Positions 23,482-32,380 of a stretch of DNA of 64,000 bases are shown here, in pieces; position 1 is the stretch's first letter, and each line of letters opens with the position of its first letter. Origin of the DNA: JAIQET01 sp035542575 (GTDB taxonomy: Bacteria > Acidobacteriota > Terriglobia > Terriglobales > Acidobacteriaceae). The stretch lies in assembly GCA_035542575.1 (NCBI GenBank), contig DATKLE010000166.1, positions 71,484-135,483 of the forward strand. The letters run 5' to 3'. The translations under genes were made by a program, and so were the position numbers. The notes under the pieces were generated by a model. The model was given only the letters and a program-made list of their open reading frames with translations. It was not told the origin of the DNA and made no database searches.

Positions 23482-25224
23482 TTACCAGGCATGCTTCATG
23501 GCCTTGGCGAATTTGGCCGCCGGCAGAGTGTTTAGCACGTCGGTGGGGGTAAGCCAGGCGCGACGGGCCTGCAGCACACCATAGCGGATCTTCTCCAGGT
23601 GCGTGGTGTGGTGTGCATCGGTGTTGATCGCGATCTTTACGCCATGCTGTTTGGCCAGGCGCAAGTGGCGGTCGCATAGGTCAAGCCGGTCGGGGTAGGC
23701 GTTGAGTTCCATGGCGACTTTGTGTCTGGCTGCGGCTTTGAGCACGGCATCAAGGTCGAACTGGTAGGCCTCGCGGCGGAGCAGCAGGCGGCCGGTGGGA
23801 TGGCCGATCATCGAAGTATTCGGATTCTCGATTGCTTTCAGCAGACGATCGGTCATCTCGGCAGGGGGCTGGTTGAAGTGGGTGTGCACGCTGGCGATGA
23901 CCACGTCCATCTGCTCGAGCACCGCATCGGAGAGGTCGAGGGTGCCGTCGGCCAGGATGTCCACTTCCGCGCCGGCGAAGATCTTGATGCCCGGAATCTT
24001 CTCGTTGGCGGCGCGAATGCGGCGGATGTGCTCTACGGCCCGCTTGTCATCAAGCCCGTTGGCGAAGGCCAGGCTCTTGGTGTGATCGGTGATGGCCATG
24101 TACTTGTAGCCGTATGCCTTGGCCGCCTCCGCCATCTCTTCGATGGTGTTGCGGCCGTCGGTCTCGACGGTGTGCATGTGCACGTCGCCCTGCAGGTCTG
24201 CCTGCGAGATCAGGGCGGGCAGGGCGTGTTCTTCGGCGGCGTCAATCTCACCCTGGTTTTCGCGGAGTTCCGGCGGAATGTAGTCGAGCTTGAGCTTGGC
24301 GTAAATCTCCTCCTCGGTCTTGGCCGCGACTACTTTCTCGTTGTCGAGGCGAGCCAGGCTGTATTCGCTGAGGGTGTAGCCCATCTTGAGGGCGCGCTGG
24401 CGTAGGGCCACGTTGTGGGCCTTGGAGCCGGTGAAATACTGCATGGCGGCGCCGAAGGAATCCGGCGGGAGAAGGCGCACGTCCACCTGCATGCCGCCGC
24501 GCATGCGGAAGCTGATTTTGTTCTCGCCGCGGGCGATGACTTCCATGAGGCCGGGCAGCCCGATGATGTGCTCGATCAGTTTCTCGCGCTGGGCAACGAT
24601 GGCGCAGGCCTTGCCGGTGACCAGCACATCGAGATCGCCAACGGTTTCGCGTCCGCGGCGTAACGAGCCGGCAGGCGTGACCTTCTCGACTCCGGGAAAA
24701 TTGCGGAGATGCTCGATGATTTTGTCCGCCTGGTTTTCAGCGGCGTCGAGCAGAAAGCGGCCGGCGATGCGCTGGTAGTCCTCGATGGCCTTGAGCAGCT
24801 TCTGCTCCTGCTTTTCGCCCAGGCGGGGCAGGACGCGAATTTTGCCTTCGCGGGCGAGCTTGGCTACGCCGTCCACGTCCGAGACCTGGTAGGCGCTCCA
24901 GATCAGGGCGATGGTTTTCGGTCCCAGGCCCTGGATCTTGAGCAGCTCGAGCATCGAGGGATGGTATTTCTTGAGCAGCTCGGCATGGACCGTGAGCCGG
25001 CCCTCTTTGAAGATCTCCTGCAGGTTGGTCAACATCCCCTTGCCGATGCCGGGAATTTCCAGAACCTTCTTGGGCTCGCTGATGATATCGGCTATCTGCT
25101 GGGGCAGGGCCTCGATCGCCTGGGCGGCATTGCGGTAGGAGCGGATGCGGAAGGAATCCTGGTTGTCGATCTCCAGCAGATCGGCAGTTTCGTACAGGAT
25201 GCCGGCGATGGCTTTGTTGTCCAT
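23482..25224 (-). CDS. polX: DNA polymerase X with PHP exonuclease domain
   Basis: A DNA repair polymerase/3'-5' exonuclease. From ATG 25224 the protein has 580 residues. Residues 1-115 are the N-terminal helix-hairpin-helix domain (YRNAAQAIEALPQQIADI, IPGIGKGM, IQGLGPKTIALIWSAY). About 120-310 form the polymerase X core with GSLRRGRETVGDLDVLV (about 186-202), which holds the two catalytic Asp of the nucleotidyltransferase site. About 345-580 are a PHP domain with GDVHMHTVETDG, ITDHT, AGAEVDI and SIHTH-type metal ligands. The longer in-frame start at 25302 would include 26 residues encoded by short-repeat DNA, so it is rejected. It is a single gene. Confidence 0.96.
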   Translation of the reverse strand: MDNKAIAGILYETADLLEIDNQDSFRIRSYRNAAQAIEALPQQIADIISEPKKVLEIPGIGKGMLTNLQEIFKEGRLTVHAELLKKYHPSMLELLKIQGLGPKTIALIWSAYQVSDVDGVAKLAREGKIRVLPRLGEKQEQKLLKAIEDYQRIAGRFLLDAAENQADKIIEHLRNFPGVEKVTPAGSLRRGRETVGDLDVLVTGKACAIVAQREKLIEHIIGLPGLMEVIARGENKISFRMRGGMQVDVRLLPPDSFGAAMQYFTGSKAHNVALRQRALKMGYTLSEYSLARLDNEKVVAAKTEEEIYAKLKLDYIPPELRENQGEIDAAEEHALPALISQADLQGDVHMHTVETDGRNTIEEMAEAAKAYGYKYMAITDHTKSLAFANGLDDKRAVEHIRRIRAANEKIPGIKIFAGAEVDILADGTLDLSDAVLEQMDVVIASVHTHFNQPPAEMTDRLLKAIENPNTSMIGHPTGRLLLRREAYQFDLDAVLKAAARHKVAMELNAYPDRLDLCDRHLRLAKQHGVKIAINTDAHHTTHLEKIRYGVLQARRAWLTPTDVLNTLPAAKFAKAMKHAW

Positions 25225-25263
25225 GCAGAACTCAAAGATAAACAAGTTTTGGGGAAAAGAGTA

Positions 25264-25400
25264 CCGAGTTGCGGGTACCGAGTACCGAGCAAGAGCGTAC
25301 ACAGGCCGGGCAGCCGCAGCATCAGTGCGGTAAGGAACATGGCGAGGCGGGAAGTCGGGGGGCAGAACGACAAAAGTGCCGAGTTGCGGGTACCGGGCAG
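25264..25400. repeat. Short direct repeats CCGAGTTGCGGGTACCG
   Basis: CCGAGTTGCGGGTACCG occurs at about 25266-25282 and again at about 25379-25395, with further CCGAGTACCGAG units between. The repeat occupies the region upstream of polX and shows that the longer polX frame there is not coding. Confidence 0.5.
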
Positions 25401-25451
25401 AGTGGTGGGACAGGCACGCCCCTATGCCTGCCGGCTTGGGGAAACTGGCTG

Positions 25452-25477
25452 AAAAAAACTGGCGGCCCTCAAGAGGT
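25452..25477 (-). terminator. Possible terminator after the cold-shock gene
   Basis: On the minus strand a weak CCTC-TT-GAGG stem is followed by GCCGCCAG and seven T. The T-run is clear, the stem is short. Confidence 0.35.
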
Positions 25478-25478
25478 C

Positions 25479-25688
25479 TTACTGCGCCTTGGTGACGTTG
25501 GCCGCCTGCGGACCTTTCTGGCCTTGGATGATCTCGAACTCTACTGTGTCGCCTTCTTGCAGGCTCTTGTAGCCTTCCGAAGTGATGGCGCTGTAATGCA
25601 CAAAAACATCGGGTCCGTCATCACGTCCGATAAAGCCATAACCCTTGGCATTGTTGAACCACTTCACCGTACCTTTCAAACGTTCCAC
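25479..25688 (-). CDS. Cold-shock protein (CspA family)
   Basis: A small single-stranded nucleic-acid-binding OB-fold protein, usually acting as an RNA chaperone. All 69 residues match the family: MERLKGTVKWFNNAKGYGFI with RNP1 (KGYGFI) and RNP2 (DVFVHYSAI), ending in GQKGPQAANVTKA. The start is GTG 25688 behind GAGGGGG. The 5' region between this gene and the NUDIX gene (25689-25800) is long enough for the structured leader typical of csp mRNAs. Confidence 0.97.
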   Translation of the reverse strand: MERLKGTVKWFNNAKGYGFIGRDDGPDVFVHYSAITSEGYKSLQEGDTVEFEIIQGQKGPQAANVTKAQ

Positions 25689-25800
25689 TTACGCCCCCTC
25701 GGGCACGTACTCTTTCAGCACCGAGGCCGTGCCTGTGACATTGCTGACATTGTGCGTCTATGGGCAGGGGCTGTCAAGGAGGGGGATCACAGGGAAGCCG

Positions 25801-26376
25801 CTATTTACGCGGCTTCCGGGCGGTATGACGGCAGGCAAGCCAGAGCACCGAAGAGATGGTTTTGGCGTCGCGGATGGTGCCCGCCGTCACCATACGCACG
25901 GCGGCGGCGAGGGGAACCAGGCGTTGCTGGATGAGTTCGTCGGCCTCGGGCTGGGCGGATCCGGGGCGCAAACCCGTCGCCAGGTAAACGGCCATGGTCT
26001 CGTCCATGAACCCGGGACTGGCGTAGAAGCGGAAGATGCGCTGCCAGCGGCGGGCGGTGTAGCCGGTTTCCTCGAGAAGCTCACGCTTGGCGCCACTGAG
26101 TTCAGATTCACCCTTGTCAATGCGGCCGGCGGGAAGTTCCCACAGGTAGTCCTGGGCGGCGTGACGGTACTGGCGCTCGAGCAGGACGCGTGGCGGGCGG
26201 CTGGTGTCGTCTACAGCCAGAATGACCACCGAGCCGGGATGGCGCACGATGTCGCGGCGGGCGCGGATGCCTCCCGGCTCGAGCACACGGTCGGTCGTGA
26301 CACGGAAAACGGGGCCGCGGAAGACTTCGCGGGAGGAGAGCACTCGGGCCTTTCGCTTGCGGGAAGATTTGGGCAT
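25801..26376 (-). CDS. NUDIX hydrolase (ADP-ribose pyrophosphatase-like)
   Basis: The 191 residues contain a perfect Nudix box GRIDKGESELSGAKRELLEETGY (G-x5-E-x7-R-E-L-x-E-E-x-G-Y) around residues 80-102. N-terminal strands (VFRGPVFRVTTDRVLEPGG, VVILAVDD) and ARVLLERQYRH-like residues before the box match the ADP-ribose pyrophosphatase subfamily. It probably hydrolyses ADP-ribose or a similar nucleoside diphosphate-X. The start is ATG 26376. It is followed by the cold-shock gene on the same strand, but more than 100 bases away. Confidence 0.9.
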   Translation of the reverse strand: MPKSSRKRKARVLSSREVFRGPVFRVTTDRVLEPGGIRARRDIVRHPGSVVILAVDDTSRPPRVLLERQYRHAAQDYLWELPAGRIDKGESELSGAKRELLEETGYTARRWQRIFRFYASPGFMDETMAVYLATGLRPGSAQPEADELIQQRLVPLAAAVRMVTAGTIRDAKTISSVLWLACRHTARKPRK

Positions 26377-26508
26377 GGGCTTTATGGTAAGTCAGACTGA
26401 GAGCTGAGGCCAGCGAGCGCACGTACGGTTCCTGTCGAAGAAGCAGTTCTCGGTTCCCGGTTCTCCGTTCTCAGCCGAAAGGCTTTTGCGGGGTGGAGGC
26501 GCCCTGTT

Positions 26509-27369
26509 ATGCTGCCCGCGATGGCGGCGAAACCGAACATTACGATCGTGGGTCCGGGACGGCTGGGAACGGGGTTGGCAGTCGAACTGAGGCGGGCTGG
26601 ATATCGCCTGTGTGAGATCGTGTCGCGAAAGGCTTCGCAGCGGACAGCAGGCGCGCTGGCCAAGAGCACCGGCGGCCGGACCGCAACGGTCAAGACGGCG
26701 CTTCTCGATGCAGACTTGCTCTGGCTGAGTGTGCCGGATGGTGAAATTGCGGCGCTGGCACAGCAACTCGCGCCACGAGCGCGGTGGAGAGGGAAGATCG
26801 TGTTCCACTCCAGCGGGGCCTTAGCCAGCGCTGAATTGGATGTGCTGCGGCAGCGTGGGGCAGCTGTGGCGGCGGTGCATCCCTTTATGACCTTCGTGCG
26901 CGGCTCGATTCCTTCGCTCGCGGGAGTGCCGTTTGGAGTGGAAGGAGATGCAGCAGCGGTGCGGGTGGCGCGGCGAGTGGTACGCGATCTCGGCGGGGAA
27001 GTGTTCTCTGTCGCGAGAGGAAAGAAGTCGGCGTATCACGCGTGGGGGGCGTTTACTTCCCCGCTGCTGGTGGCGTTGCTGGTGACGGCGGAGGAAGTGG
27101 CGGGGGTGGCGGGCTTCTCCCAGACTGAGGCTCGTAAGAATATTCTGCCGATTGTGCGCCAAACCATCGCCAACTACGCAAAACTGGGTCCGGCGGGGGC
27201 GTTCAGCGGTCCGATTGTGCGAGGGGACGCGGACACGGTGCGAAAGCACCTGCAGGCTTTGCGGAAGGTTCCGGCAGCGAGAGCGGTTTACGTGGCGCTG
27301 GCCCGGGTGGCGCTGCGGCGGTTGCCGGCGGGAAATCGGCGGGAATTGGAAAGAGCGCTGCACGGGTAG
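26509..27369 (+). CDS. DUF2520 / F420-dependent-NADP-oxidoreductase-like protein
   Basis: The N-terminus is a Rossmann fold (NITIVGPGRLGTGLAVELRR, about residues 10-29), then ADLLWLSVPDGEIAALA and GKIVFHSSGALAS. The second half is a helical domain (AYHAWGAFTSPLLVALLVTAE, SGPIVRGDADTVRKHLQAL) typical of DUF2520, which resembles 3-hydroxyisobutyrate dehydrogenase partners. The substrate is unknown. The start is ATG 26509, about 10 bases after GGAGG; ATG 26521 is an alternative. It is a single gene, convergent with ymdB. Confidence 0.87.
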   Translation: MLPAMAAKPNITIVGPGRLGTGLAVELRRAGYRLCEIVSRKASQRTAGALAKSTGGRTATVKTALLDADLLWLSVPDGEIAALAQQLAPRARWRGKIVFHSSGALASAELDVLRQRGAAVAAVHPFMTFVRGSIPSLAGVPFGVEGDAAAVRVARRVVRDLGGEVFSVARGKKSAYHAWGAFTSPLLVALLVTAEEVAGVAGFSQTEARKNILPIVRQTIANYAKLGPAGAFSGPIVRGDADTVRKHLQALRKVPAARAVYVALARVALRRLPAGNRRELERALHG

Positions 27370-27385
27370 GTTCGTGATAGTGCAC

Positions 27386-28421
27386 GCAAGCTCCTTCACG
27401 GCCTTGGCGGCCGCTCGGGATGACGGTTTAGTTGGGTTAGCTTGTTGGTTCCGGAATTACTTCATCATCAGGCGCTCTATCGCGCGGGCTTGCCCGGTGG
27501 TTTCGTCGCAATCTACCACCACAGCACTGAGGCGGACGTCGCCCGAGGCGGGTTCGAAGCGGACTGGCATGTTGTTGAGGAATTTTCCCATCACCAGTTC
27601 TTTTCTTACTCCGATCACGCTGTCGTACGGGCCCGTCATACCTACGTCGGTGATATAGGCGGTGCCGCCGGCCAACACGCGCTCGTCGGCGGTGGGCACG
27701 TGGGTGTGGGTGCCGATCACCGCCGTGACGCGGCCATCCAGGTACCAGCCCATGGAGATTTTCTCCGAGGTGGCCTCGGCATGAATGTCAACCACAACGA
27801 CCTTGGCTTTGACCTGCTTCAACAGCTGATCAGCGACACGAAAAGGATCATCGTTCGAGCCCATGAACACGCGTCCCTGCAGGTTGAGCACAGCATAAGG
27901 GACGTCCTTCTTCTTGCCTTCATACAGCCCCCAGCCGGGCATGCCTTCGGGGTAGTTGGCGGGGCGCAGCACACGGCGGGCGATGCTGTGCGGGTTGCCA
28001 TCGGCGTGCTGGAAATACTCGACGATTTCACGCTTGTCCCAGATGTGGTTGCCGGTGGTGATGACGTCAATGCCCAACTCGAGCAGTTCTTCCGCCAGCG
28101 GCGGCGTGATGCCGAAGCCTGCAGCGGCGTTCTCTCCGTTGGCGAGGACCAAGTCAATGGCGTGGTCTTTGACCAGCGCCGACAGGTGTTCCTTGACGAT
28201 GGTTCGCCCGGGCCGGCCGAAGATGTCACCGATGAAGAGGATGCGCATGAGTGGGTCGTCAGTCGTTCGTCGTTGGTCGTTGGCCAGAATCGCCGTTGTC
28301 GACCGTCCGATTTTGATGGTAACACGCGGGGTTTCGCGGTCTGCGGTTCGGTGTGGCGTCCTCCAGACTTCGGCGCTGCACGTCGGGTCCTTCAATTGCC
28401 TTGACGGCCGTTCGGGACGGT
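27386..28421. repeat. Pair of similar short repeats flanking ymdB
   Basis: Copies of CTCCTTCACGGCCTTGGCGG-type sequence lie at about 27390-27420 (ending CGCTCGGGATGAC) and at about 28390-28415 (ending CGTTCGGGACGG). They are direct repeats on either side of the ymdB gene, with a few mismatches. Confidence 0.4.
27457..28248 (-). CDS. ymdB: YmdB-type metallophosphoesterase (2',3'-cyclic nucleotide phosphodiesterase)
   Basis: The 263 residues start at ATG 28248 (MRILFIGDIFGRPGR). The longer frame from 28395 adds non-conserved sequence. Metallophosphoesterase motifs are D-x-F-G (GDIFG, residues 7-11), ANGENAAAGFGI (about 35-46), TTGNHIWDKREI (about 65-76), VVDIHAEATSEK (about 149-160) and GTHTHVPTAD (about 177-186). 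Binuclear metal ligands fit the Bacillus YmdB family, which degrades 2',3'-cAMP and affects RNase Y-linked and biofilm behaviour. The gene lies between two similar short repeats. Confidence 0.93.
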   Translation of the reverse strand: MRILFIGDIFGRPGRTIVKEHLSALVKDHAIDLVLANGENAAAGFGITPPLAEELLELGIDVITTGNHIWDKREIVEYFQHADGNPHSIARRVLRPANYPEGMPGWGLYEGKKKDVPYAVLNLQGRVFMGSNDDPFRVADQLLKQVKAKVVVVDIHAEATSEKISMGWYLDGRVTAVIGTHTHVPTADERVLAGGTAYITDVGMTGPYDSVIGVRKELVMGKFLNNMPVRFEPASGDVRLSAVVVDCDETTGQARAIERLMMK

Positions 28422-28446
28422 GCTTTTTGGGAGATGCGCGTGGTGT

Positions 28447-29988
28447 CTACGGTGCTGCCAGCTCCGCGGTCTTCAGGAAGTCGTAGTTGCCGGAGGGATT
28501 CAAGGGCAGGTTGCGCACGCGCTTGGTGTGCACCAGCACATTGTCGTAGTACCAGAGGTTGATATAGGGCAGATCCTGGGCGAGAAGAAGCTGGATCTCG
28601 GCGTAGAGCTGTTTGCGGGCGTTGGGGTCGAGTTCGCTGCGGGCCTGGTCAATCAGGGCGTCTACGCGGGGATTGGAGTAATAGCTGCGGTTGGCGCCGT
28701 TGGGCGGAAACTTGGCCGAGTGGAAGACGTATTCGAAGATGTCGGGATCTTCGTTGCCGCCGATCCAGCGCAGGGAATAGAACTGAAACTCGCCGTGGGT
28801 GACGTCGGAAAAGAACGTGGCAAATTCAAAGGTACGGATGTCGAGCACGATGCCCACGTCTCGCAGTTGCTGCTGGAGAACGGCGGCCAGCAGGCGCGTG
28901 CTTTCTTCGGTTGAGGTCTTCATCGGCAAGTGGAAACGCACGCCGTTCACCGCCGGGAATCCGGCCTGGTCGAGCAGCTGGCGGGCGCGCTCGGGGTTGT
29001 AGTCGTAGCGGGGAACGTCTCCGTTGTACGCCCAGCTTTCGGGGGGAAGAACGCTGTAGGCAGGGCGGACGAACCCGCGTCCCAGGTATTGGATAAGCGG
29101 GCGACGGTCGATGGCGTAGGCAATGGCCTGGCGCACACGAACGTCTCTGAGGATGGGATCGCGCAGGTTGAACGCCAGATAACTGAGGATGGTTCCGGGG
29201 GCGCGCTCCACCTGCAGGTTGGGCTCGCGTTCCAGCGTCAGCACGGTATCAAAGGTGAGCGCGTTGCTTGCGATGTCGGCGCTACCCTTTCGTAGCTCGA
29301 GGGCGCGGGTGGTGGGGTCGGGGATTACGGCAAAGCGCACGCGCGCGACGCGCATCTTCGCCCCCCAGTAGTGGTCATTGCGCTCGAGGATAACCTCCTT
29401 GTCCTGCTCGGCACTCACAAAACGAAACGGGCCGGAGCCGATGGGATGGCGGGTGATCTCGTCGCCGCTGCCGTAGGGGACGATGCCGATGGCACCGTCG
29501 GAAAGATTCCACAACAGCGTGGCGAAGGGTTCTTTCAGGTGGAAGACGACGGTGTAATCGTCGGGCGCGTCGATGTGGTCCACAAAGCGATAGACGGCCG
29601 CCTTGGTGCTGAGAATCTTGTGTTCGAGCAGCGAATCGAAGGTCCACTTGACGTCGCGTGCGGTCAACGGGCGCCCGTCGTGAAAGCTCACTCCGCGGCG
29701 CAGGTGGAAGATGTACGTTTTGGGATCGGGAATCTCCCAGCTCTGGGCAAGCGCAGGTTTGACGTTGAGATGCTCATCGCGGTCGAGGAGATCGTCGAAG
29801 ATGAGCTCGTCAATGCGTTCAGACTGGGCGTCGAGGCCGACGCGGGGATCGAGATTGGTGGGGCTGCTCTCGATGATCATCACCAGCGTGTCGGCAGAGG
29901 GTTTGCTGGAGCAAGAGAGAGCGGGGATCAGGAAAGCGATGACTGCAAGTGCCGCTACCCACCCCCGCATCCATCCCATGTCTGTCAT
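28447..29988 (-). CDS. ABC-transporter peptide/nickel-type solute-binding lipoprotein
   Basis: A family 5 extracellular solute-binding protein (DppA/OppA/MppA-like) of about 513 residues. The N-terminus is a lipoprotein signal with hydrophobic AALAVIAFLIPALSC and Cys as lipid site. The mature part has the family pattern ESSPTNLDPRVGLDAQSERI, LRRGVSFHDGRPLTARDVKWTFDS, HPIGSGPFRF and AFNLRDPILRDVRVRQAIAYAIDR. It follows nagZ-anmK on the same strand, 73 bases past anmK, which suggests it may bind a murein peptide or related ligand. No permease or ATPase genes are beside it. ATG 29988 is within repeat-like DNA, so ATG 29979 or 29970 may be the true start. Confidence 0.85.
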   Translation of the reverse strand: MTDMGWMRGWVAALAVIAFLIPALSCSSKPSADTLVMIIESSPTNLDPRVGLDAQSERIDELIFDDLLDRDEHLNVKPALAQSWEIPDPKTYIFHLRRGVSFHDGRPLTARDVKWTFDSLLEHKILSTKAAVYRFVDHIDAPDDYTVVFHLKEPFATLLWNLSDGAIGIVPYGSGDEITRHPIGSGPFRFVSAEQDKEVILERNDHYWGAKMRVARVRFAVIPDPTTRALELRKGSADIASNALTFDTVLTLEREPNLQVERAPGTILSYLAFNLRDPILRDVRVRQAIAYAIDRRPLIQYLGRGFVRPAYSVLPPESWAYNGDVPRYDYNPERARQLLDQAGFPAVNGVRFHLPMKTSTEESTRLLAAVLQQQLRDVGIVLDIRTFEFATFFSDVTHGEFQFYSLRWIGGNEDPDIFEYVFHSAKFPPNGANRSYYSNPRVDALIDQARSELDPNARKQLYAEIQLLLAQDLPYINLWYYDNVLVHTKRVRNLPLNPSGNYDFLKTAELAAP

Positions 29989-30018
29989 CCCGAGGGAATC
30001 CACAGCCGCATGAGCGTG

Positions 30019-30055
30019 CCGAGGGGAGTCGAGGGACCCTGTGTTCTCCCCTCGG
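30019..30055. repeat. 10-bp hairpin in a GTCATCCCGAGGG-type intergenic element
   Basis: CCGAGGGGAG (30019-30028) and CTCCCCTCGG (30046-30055) are perfect inverted repeats. The surrounding text (TGTCATCCCGAGGGAATCC, then GAGTCGAGGGACCC) resembles a dispersed intergenic element common in soil bacteria. It lies between anmK and the binding-protein gene and could also act as an intercistronic stabiliser or attenuator. Confidence 0.5.
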
Positions 30056-30061
30056 GAAACC

Positions 30062-31210
30062 TTACGCATACGAGATCTTCCCCAATATGGCTGCGCGCCG
30101 GGCCCCGGTCGCCGAGGGAATATTCGAGGGCTGCCGGTTCCACGTTTGATAGGCCAGCAGCGCGAAGGCTGCGGCTTCTTTGGCAGCCGACGGCAATCCG
30201 AATTCCTCCGACAAACGAATCCGCAGGCCGAGAGGAAGAAGTTCGCCGGTCAGCATCACGAGCAGCGTGGGATTGGTCGCGCCGCCTCCGGAGACCACCA
30301 GCTCGGAGTAGCTGTGCGGACGGCGCACCACGAAGCGGCGGAGGGCATCCGCGATAGAACGGGCGGTCAGGGCAGTGGCGGTGGCCACGATGTCCTGCTT
30401 CTTTGCCCCGCGGCATTGGCGCAGGAACGCGGTTACGAAGTCGCGGCCGAATTCCTCGCGGCCGGCGGTCTTGGGTGGTTTGCGGCTAAAGAATGGAGTC
30501 TGCAGAAGGCAGGCGAGCACAGGCTCCAGCACAGTGCCGGATGCGGCGATCTTTCCGTCGCGATCATAGGGCTTGCTAAAGAGGTGGTCCGTGACAGCAT
30601 CAATCACCATGTTGCCGGGGCCGGTGTCGAAGGCGCGCACTTGGGCCAGCGACGAGCGGGGCGGGATGGCGGTCAAATTAGCAATGCCTCCGATGTTCTG
30701 AATCACCCGGCCCACGCGGTCATCGCGGTAGAGCAGGTAGTCGAGAAAGGGAACGAGGGGCGCGCCTTTGCCGCCGGCGGCCATGTCGCCGGGGCGGAAG
30801 TCGGAGACCACCGGGACGCCCACGCGGGCGGCGATGATTGCGCCTTCGCCGGTTTGCCACGTGACCGCAAGTCTGCGGCCCAGGAAGCGTGCGGGCTCGC
30901 CCTGATGGTACAGCGTCTGCCCGTGGCAGCCGACGAGTTCCGCTTTCAGGCGATAGCGGCGCTGGGTGGCCAGGACGGCGTCGGCATAGAGCTCACCGAG
31001 GAGAAAATTGAGGCGGGTGAGCTCGGCGACACTGGCGCGCGTGGCGTTCATCGCGGCAAGTACGGCGCGACGAACGGCTTTGGGATAGGCATATTCGGCG
31101 TGAGCGAGGAGCTTGAACCGGAGGCCTGCCACGCCTGCCGGTCGCACGCGCACCAGCGCGACGTTGATGCCGTCGGCCGAGGTGCCGCTCATCACGCCGG
31201 CGACGATCAC
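30062..31210 (-). CDS. anmK: Anhydro-N-acetylmuramic acid kinase
   Basis: This enzyme phosphorylates 1,6-anhydro-MurNAc, released from cell-wall turnover, to MurNAc-6-phosphate for re-entry into metabolism. From GTG 31210 the protein has 382 residues. It has AGVMSGTSADGI at the N-terminus (the phosphate-binding GTSxDGxD-like loop), GCHGQTLYHQ (about 93-102), VSDFRPGDMAAGGKGAPLVP, QNIGGIANLT and FDTGPGNMVID, all hallmarks of AnmK. The GTG is preceded by AGGAG, and its codon overlaps the nagZ stop by 4 bases (GTGA), so the pair is translationally coupled. The upstream TTG/ATG at 31264 is rejected for lack of conserved sequence. Confidence 0.95.
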   Translation of the reverse strand: MIVAGVMSGTSADGINVALVRVRPAGVAGLRFKLLAHAEYAYPKAVRRAVLAAMNATRASVAELTRLNFLLGELYADAVLATQRRYRLKAELVGCHGQTLYHQGEPARFLGRRLAVTWQTGEGAIIAARVGVPVVSDFRPGDMAAGGKGAPLVPFLDYLLYRDDRVGRVIQNIGGIANLTAIPPRSSLAQVRAFDTGPGNMVIDAVTDHLFSKPYDRDGKIAASGTVLEPVLACLLQTPFFSRKPPKTAGREEFGRDFVTAFLRQCRGAKKQDIVATATALTARSIADALRRFVVRRPHSYSELVVSGGGATNPTLLVMLTGELLPLGLRIRLSEEFGLPSAAKEAAAFALLAYQTWNRQPSNIPSATGARRAAILGKISYA

Positions 31211-32325
31211 GCCCTCTCCTCTTGATGGATGGCCTCCAGCCGCACCTGCTCGCTGAATTCCCAAAGTTGGCGGGAAAGGCGTTCGAGCTTGGCGGTGGAG
31301 GGCGGTGGCAACCGGCGCTTCAGTTCCGGCGACCTTCGCTTGAAAGCCCGCACGCGCGCGGATGATTCTGCCACACGCTCGGCGAATTTGCGGTCGCGCT
31401 CAGCTTCTTTCACCAATGCCTCATAGGCGCGCACGATCAGTTCTTCCTGGTGGCAGATCAGGCAGAGATCCCCGCCGGCGCGAATGTGCTCGACTGCCGC
31501 CTGCTCGATGGGGGCGGCTTTCAGCACCCCACCCATTTCCAGATCGTCGGAAACGATCAGGCCGCGGTAGCCGATTTTCTTGCGAAGAATGTCGGTGATC
31601 CACTTGCCTGACAGCGACGCGGGCACGCGTTCATGAGTCACGTCTGGATACGCGGCGTGCGAGACCATGACGAAGGGCAACTGGCGGCGCAGGGTGCGGT
31701 AGGGAAGCAGATCTTCCTGCCACATCTGGCGCAGCGGCTTGTTGACGGCGGGCAGCTCGTGGTGGGTATCGAGCTTGGCCTCGCCCAGGCCGGGGAAGTG
31801 TTTGCCGCAGCCCAGCACTCCTGTACCCCGCAGTCCGGCGAGAAACTCGCGGGCGTAGGCAATAACGTGGCGGGGATCGGGCGAGACCGCGCGCGAACTC
31901 ATGACCGCGTGAGACGCAGGCAACGCCAAGTCCAGAACCGGAGCGAAGTCGGTGTTGAAGCCGAGTGCGCGGCAGGACTCGCCAATCAGTTTGCCGTGCT
32001 TGCGGAAGAGGCGGCGGTCTCGGCTCGCGAAGACTTCGGCGGCCGACGGCGCAGGGGCGACGGCATTCTTCAGGCGGTCCACGGTGCCGCCCTCCATGTC
32101 CACACACAGAAACAGGGGCGTCGCGACGCAAGCCTGGCACTCTTTCAACAGCGCGTGAGTCTGCTGGGGATTGACGATGTTGCGGGCGAAGAGGATCACG
32201 CCCGCGGGTTGCAGGCGGGTGAGCAGGGAGCGGAGGCGCGGCGAGGCGCTGACGCCGTCGAAGCCGACAATGAAGAGACGTCCAACCCCGCCACGCGATC
32301 TGGACGATATTGCTGTTCTGACCAT
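31207..32325 (-). CDS. nagZ: Beta-N-acetylglucosaminidase, glycoside hydrolase family 3
   Basis: NagZ releases GlcNAc from GlcNAc-anhydroMurNAc-(peptide) during peptidoglycan recycling. The 372 residues include DMEGGTVDRLK (about 76-86), FAPVLDLALP, GVLGCGKHFPGLGEAKLDTHHEL (about 168-190, the mobile loop with the catalytic His-Asp pair) and GLIVSDDLEMGG (about 255-266) with the nucleophile Asp. No signal peptide is seen, so it is cytoplasmic as in Gram-negative relatives. Its product anhydroMurNAc is the substrate of the next gene, anmK. The start is ATG 32325 without a clear ribosome-binding site. Confidence 0.95.
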   Translation of the reverse strand: MVRTAISSRSRGGVGRLFIVGFDGVSASPRLRSLLTRLQPAGVILFARNIVNPQQTHALLKECQACVATPLFLCVDMEGGTVDRLKNAVAPAPSAAEVFASRDRRLFRKHGKLIGESCRALGFNTDFAPVLDLALPASHAVMSSRAVSPDPRHVIAYAREFLAGLRGTGVLGCGKHFPGLGEAKLDTHHELPAVNKPLRQMWQEDLLPYRTLRRQLPFVMVSHAAYPDVTHERVPASLSGKWITDILRKKIGYRGLIVSDDLEMGGVLKAAPIEQAAVEHIRAGGDLCLICHQEELIVRAYEALVKEAERDRKFAERVAESSARVRAFKRRSPELKRRLPPPSTAKLERLSRQLWEFSEQVRLEAIHQEERA

Positions 32326-32380
32326 TACAAGCGTGACTTAAAGTGTCGGTTAAAGTTAGGCGCAGCTCCCAGCACCAGCC

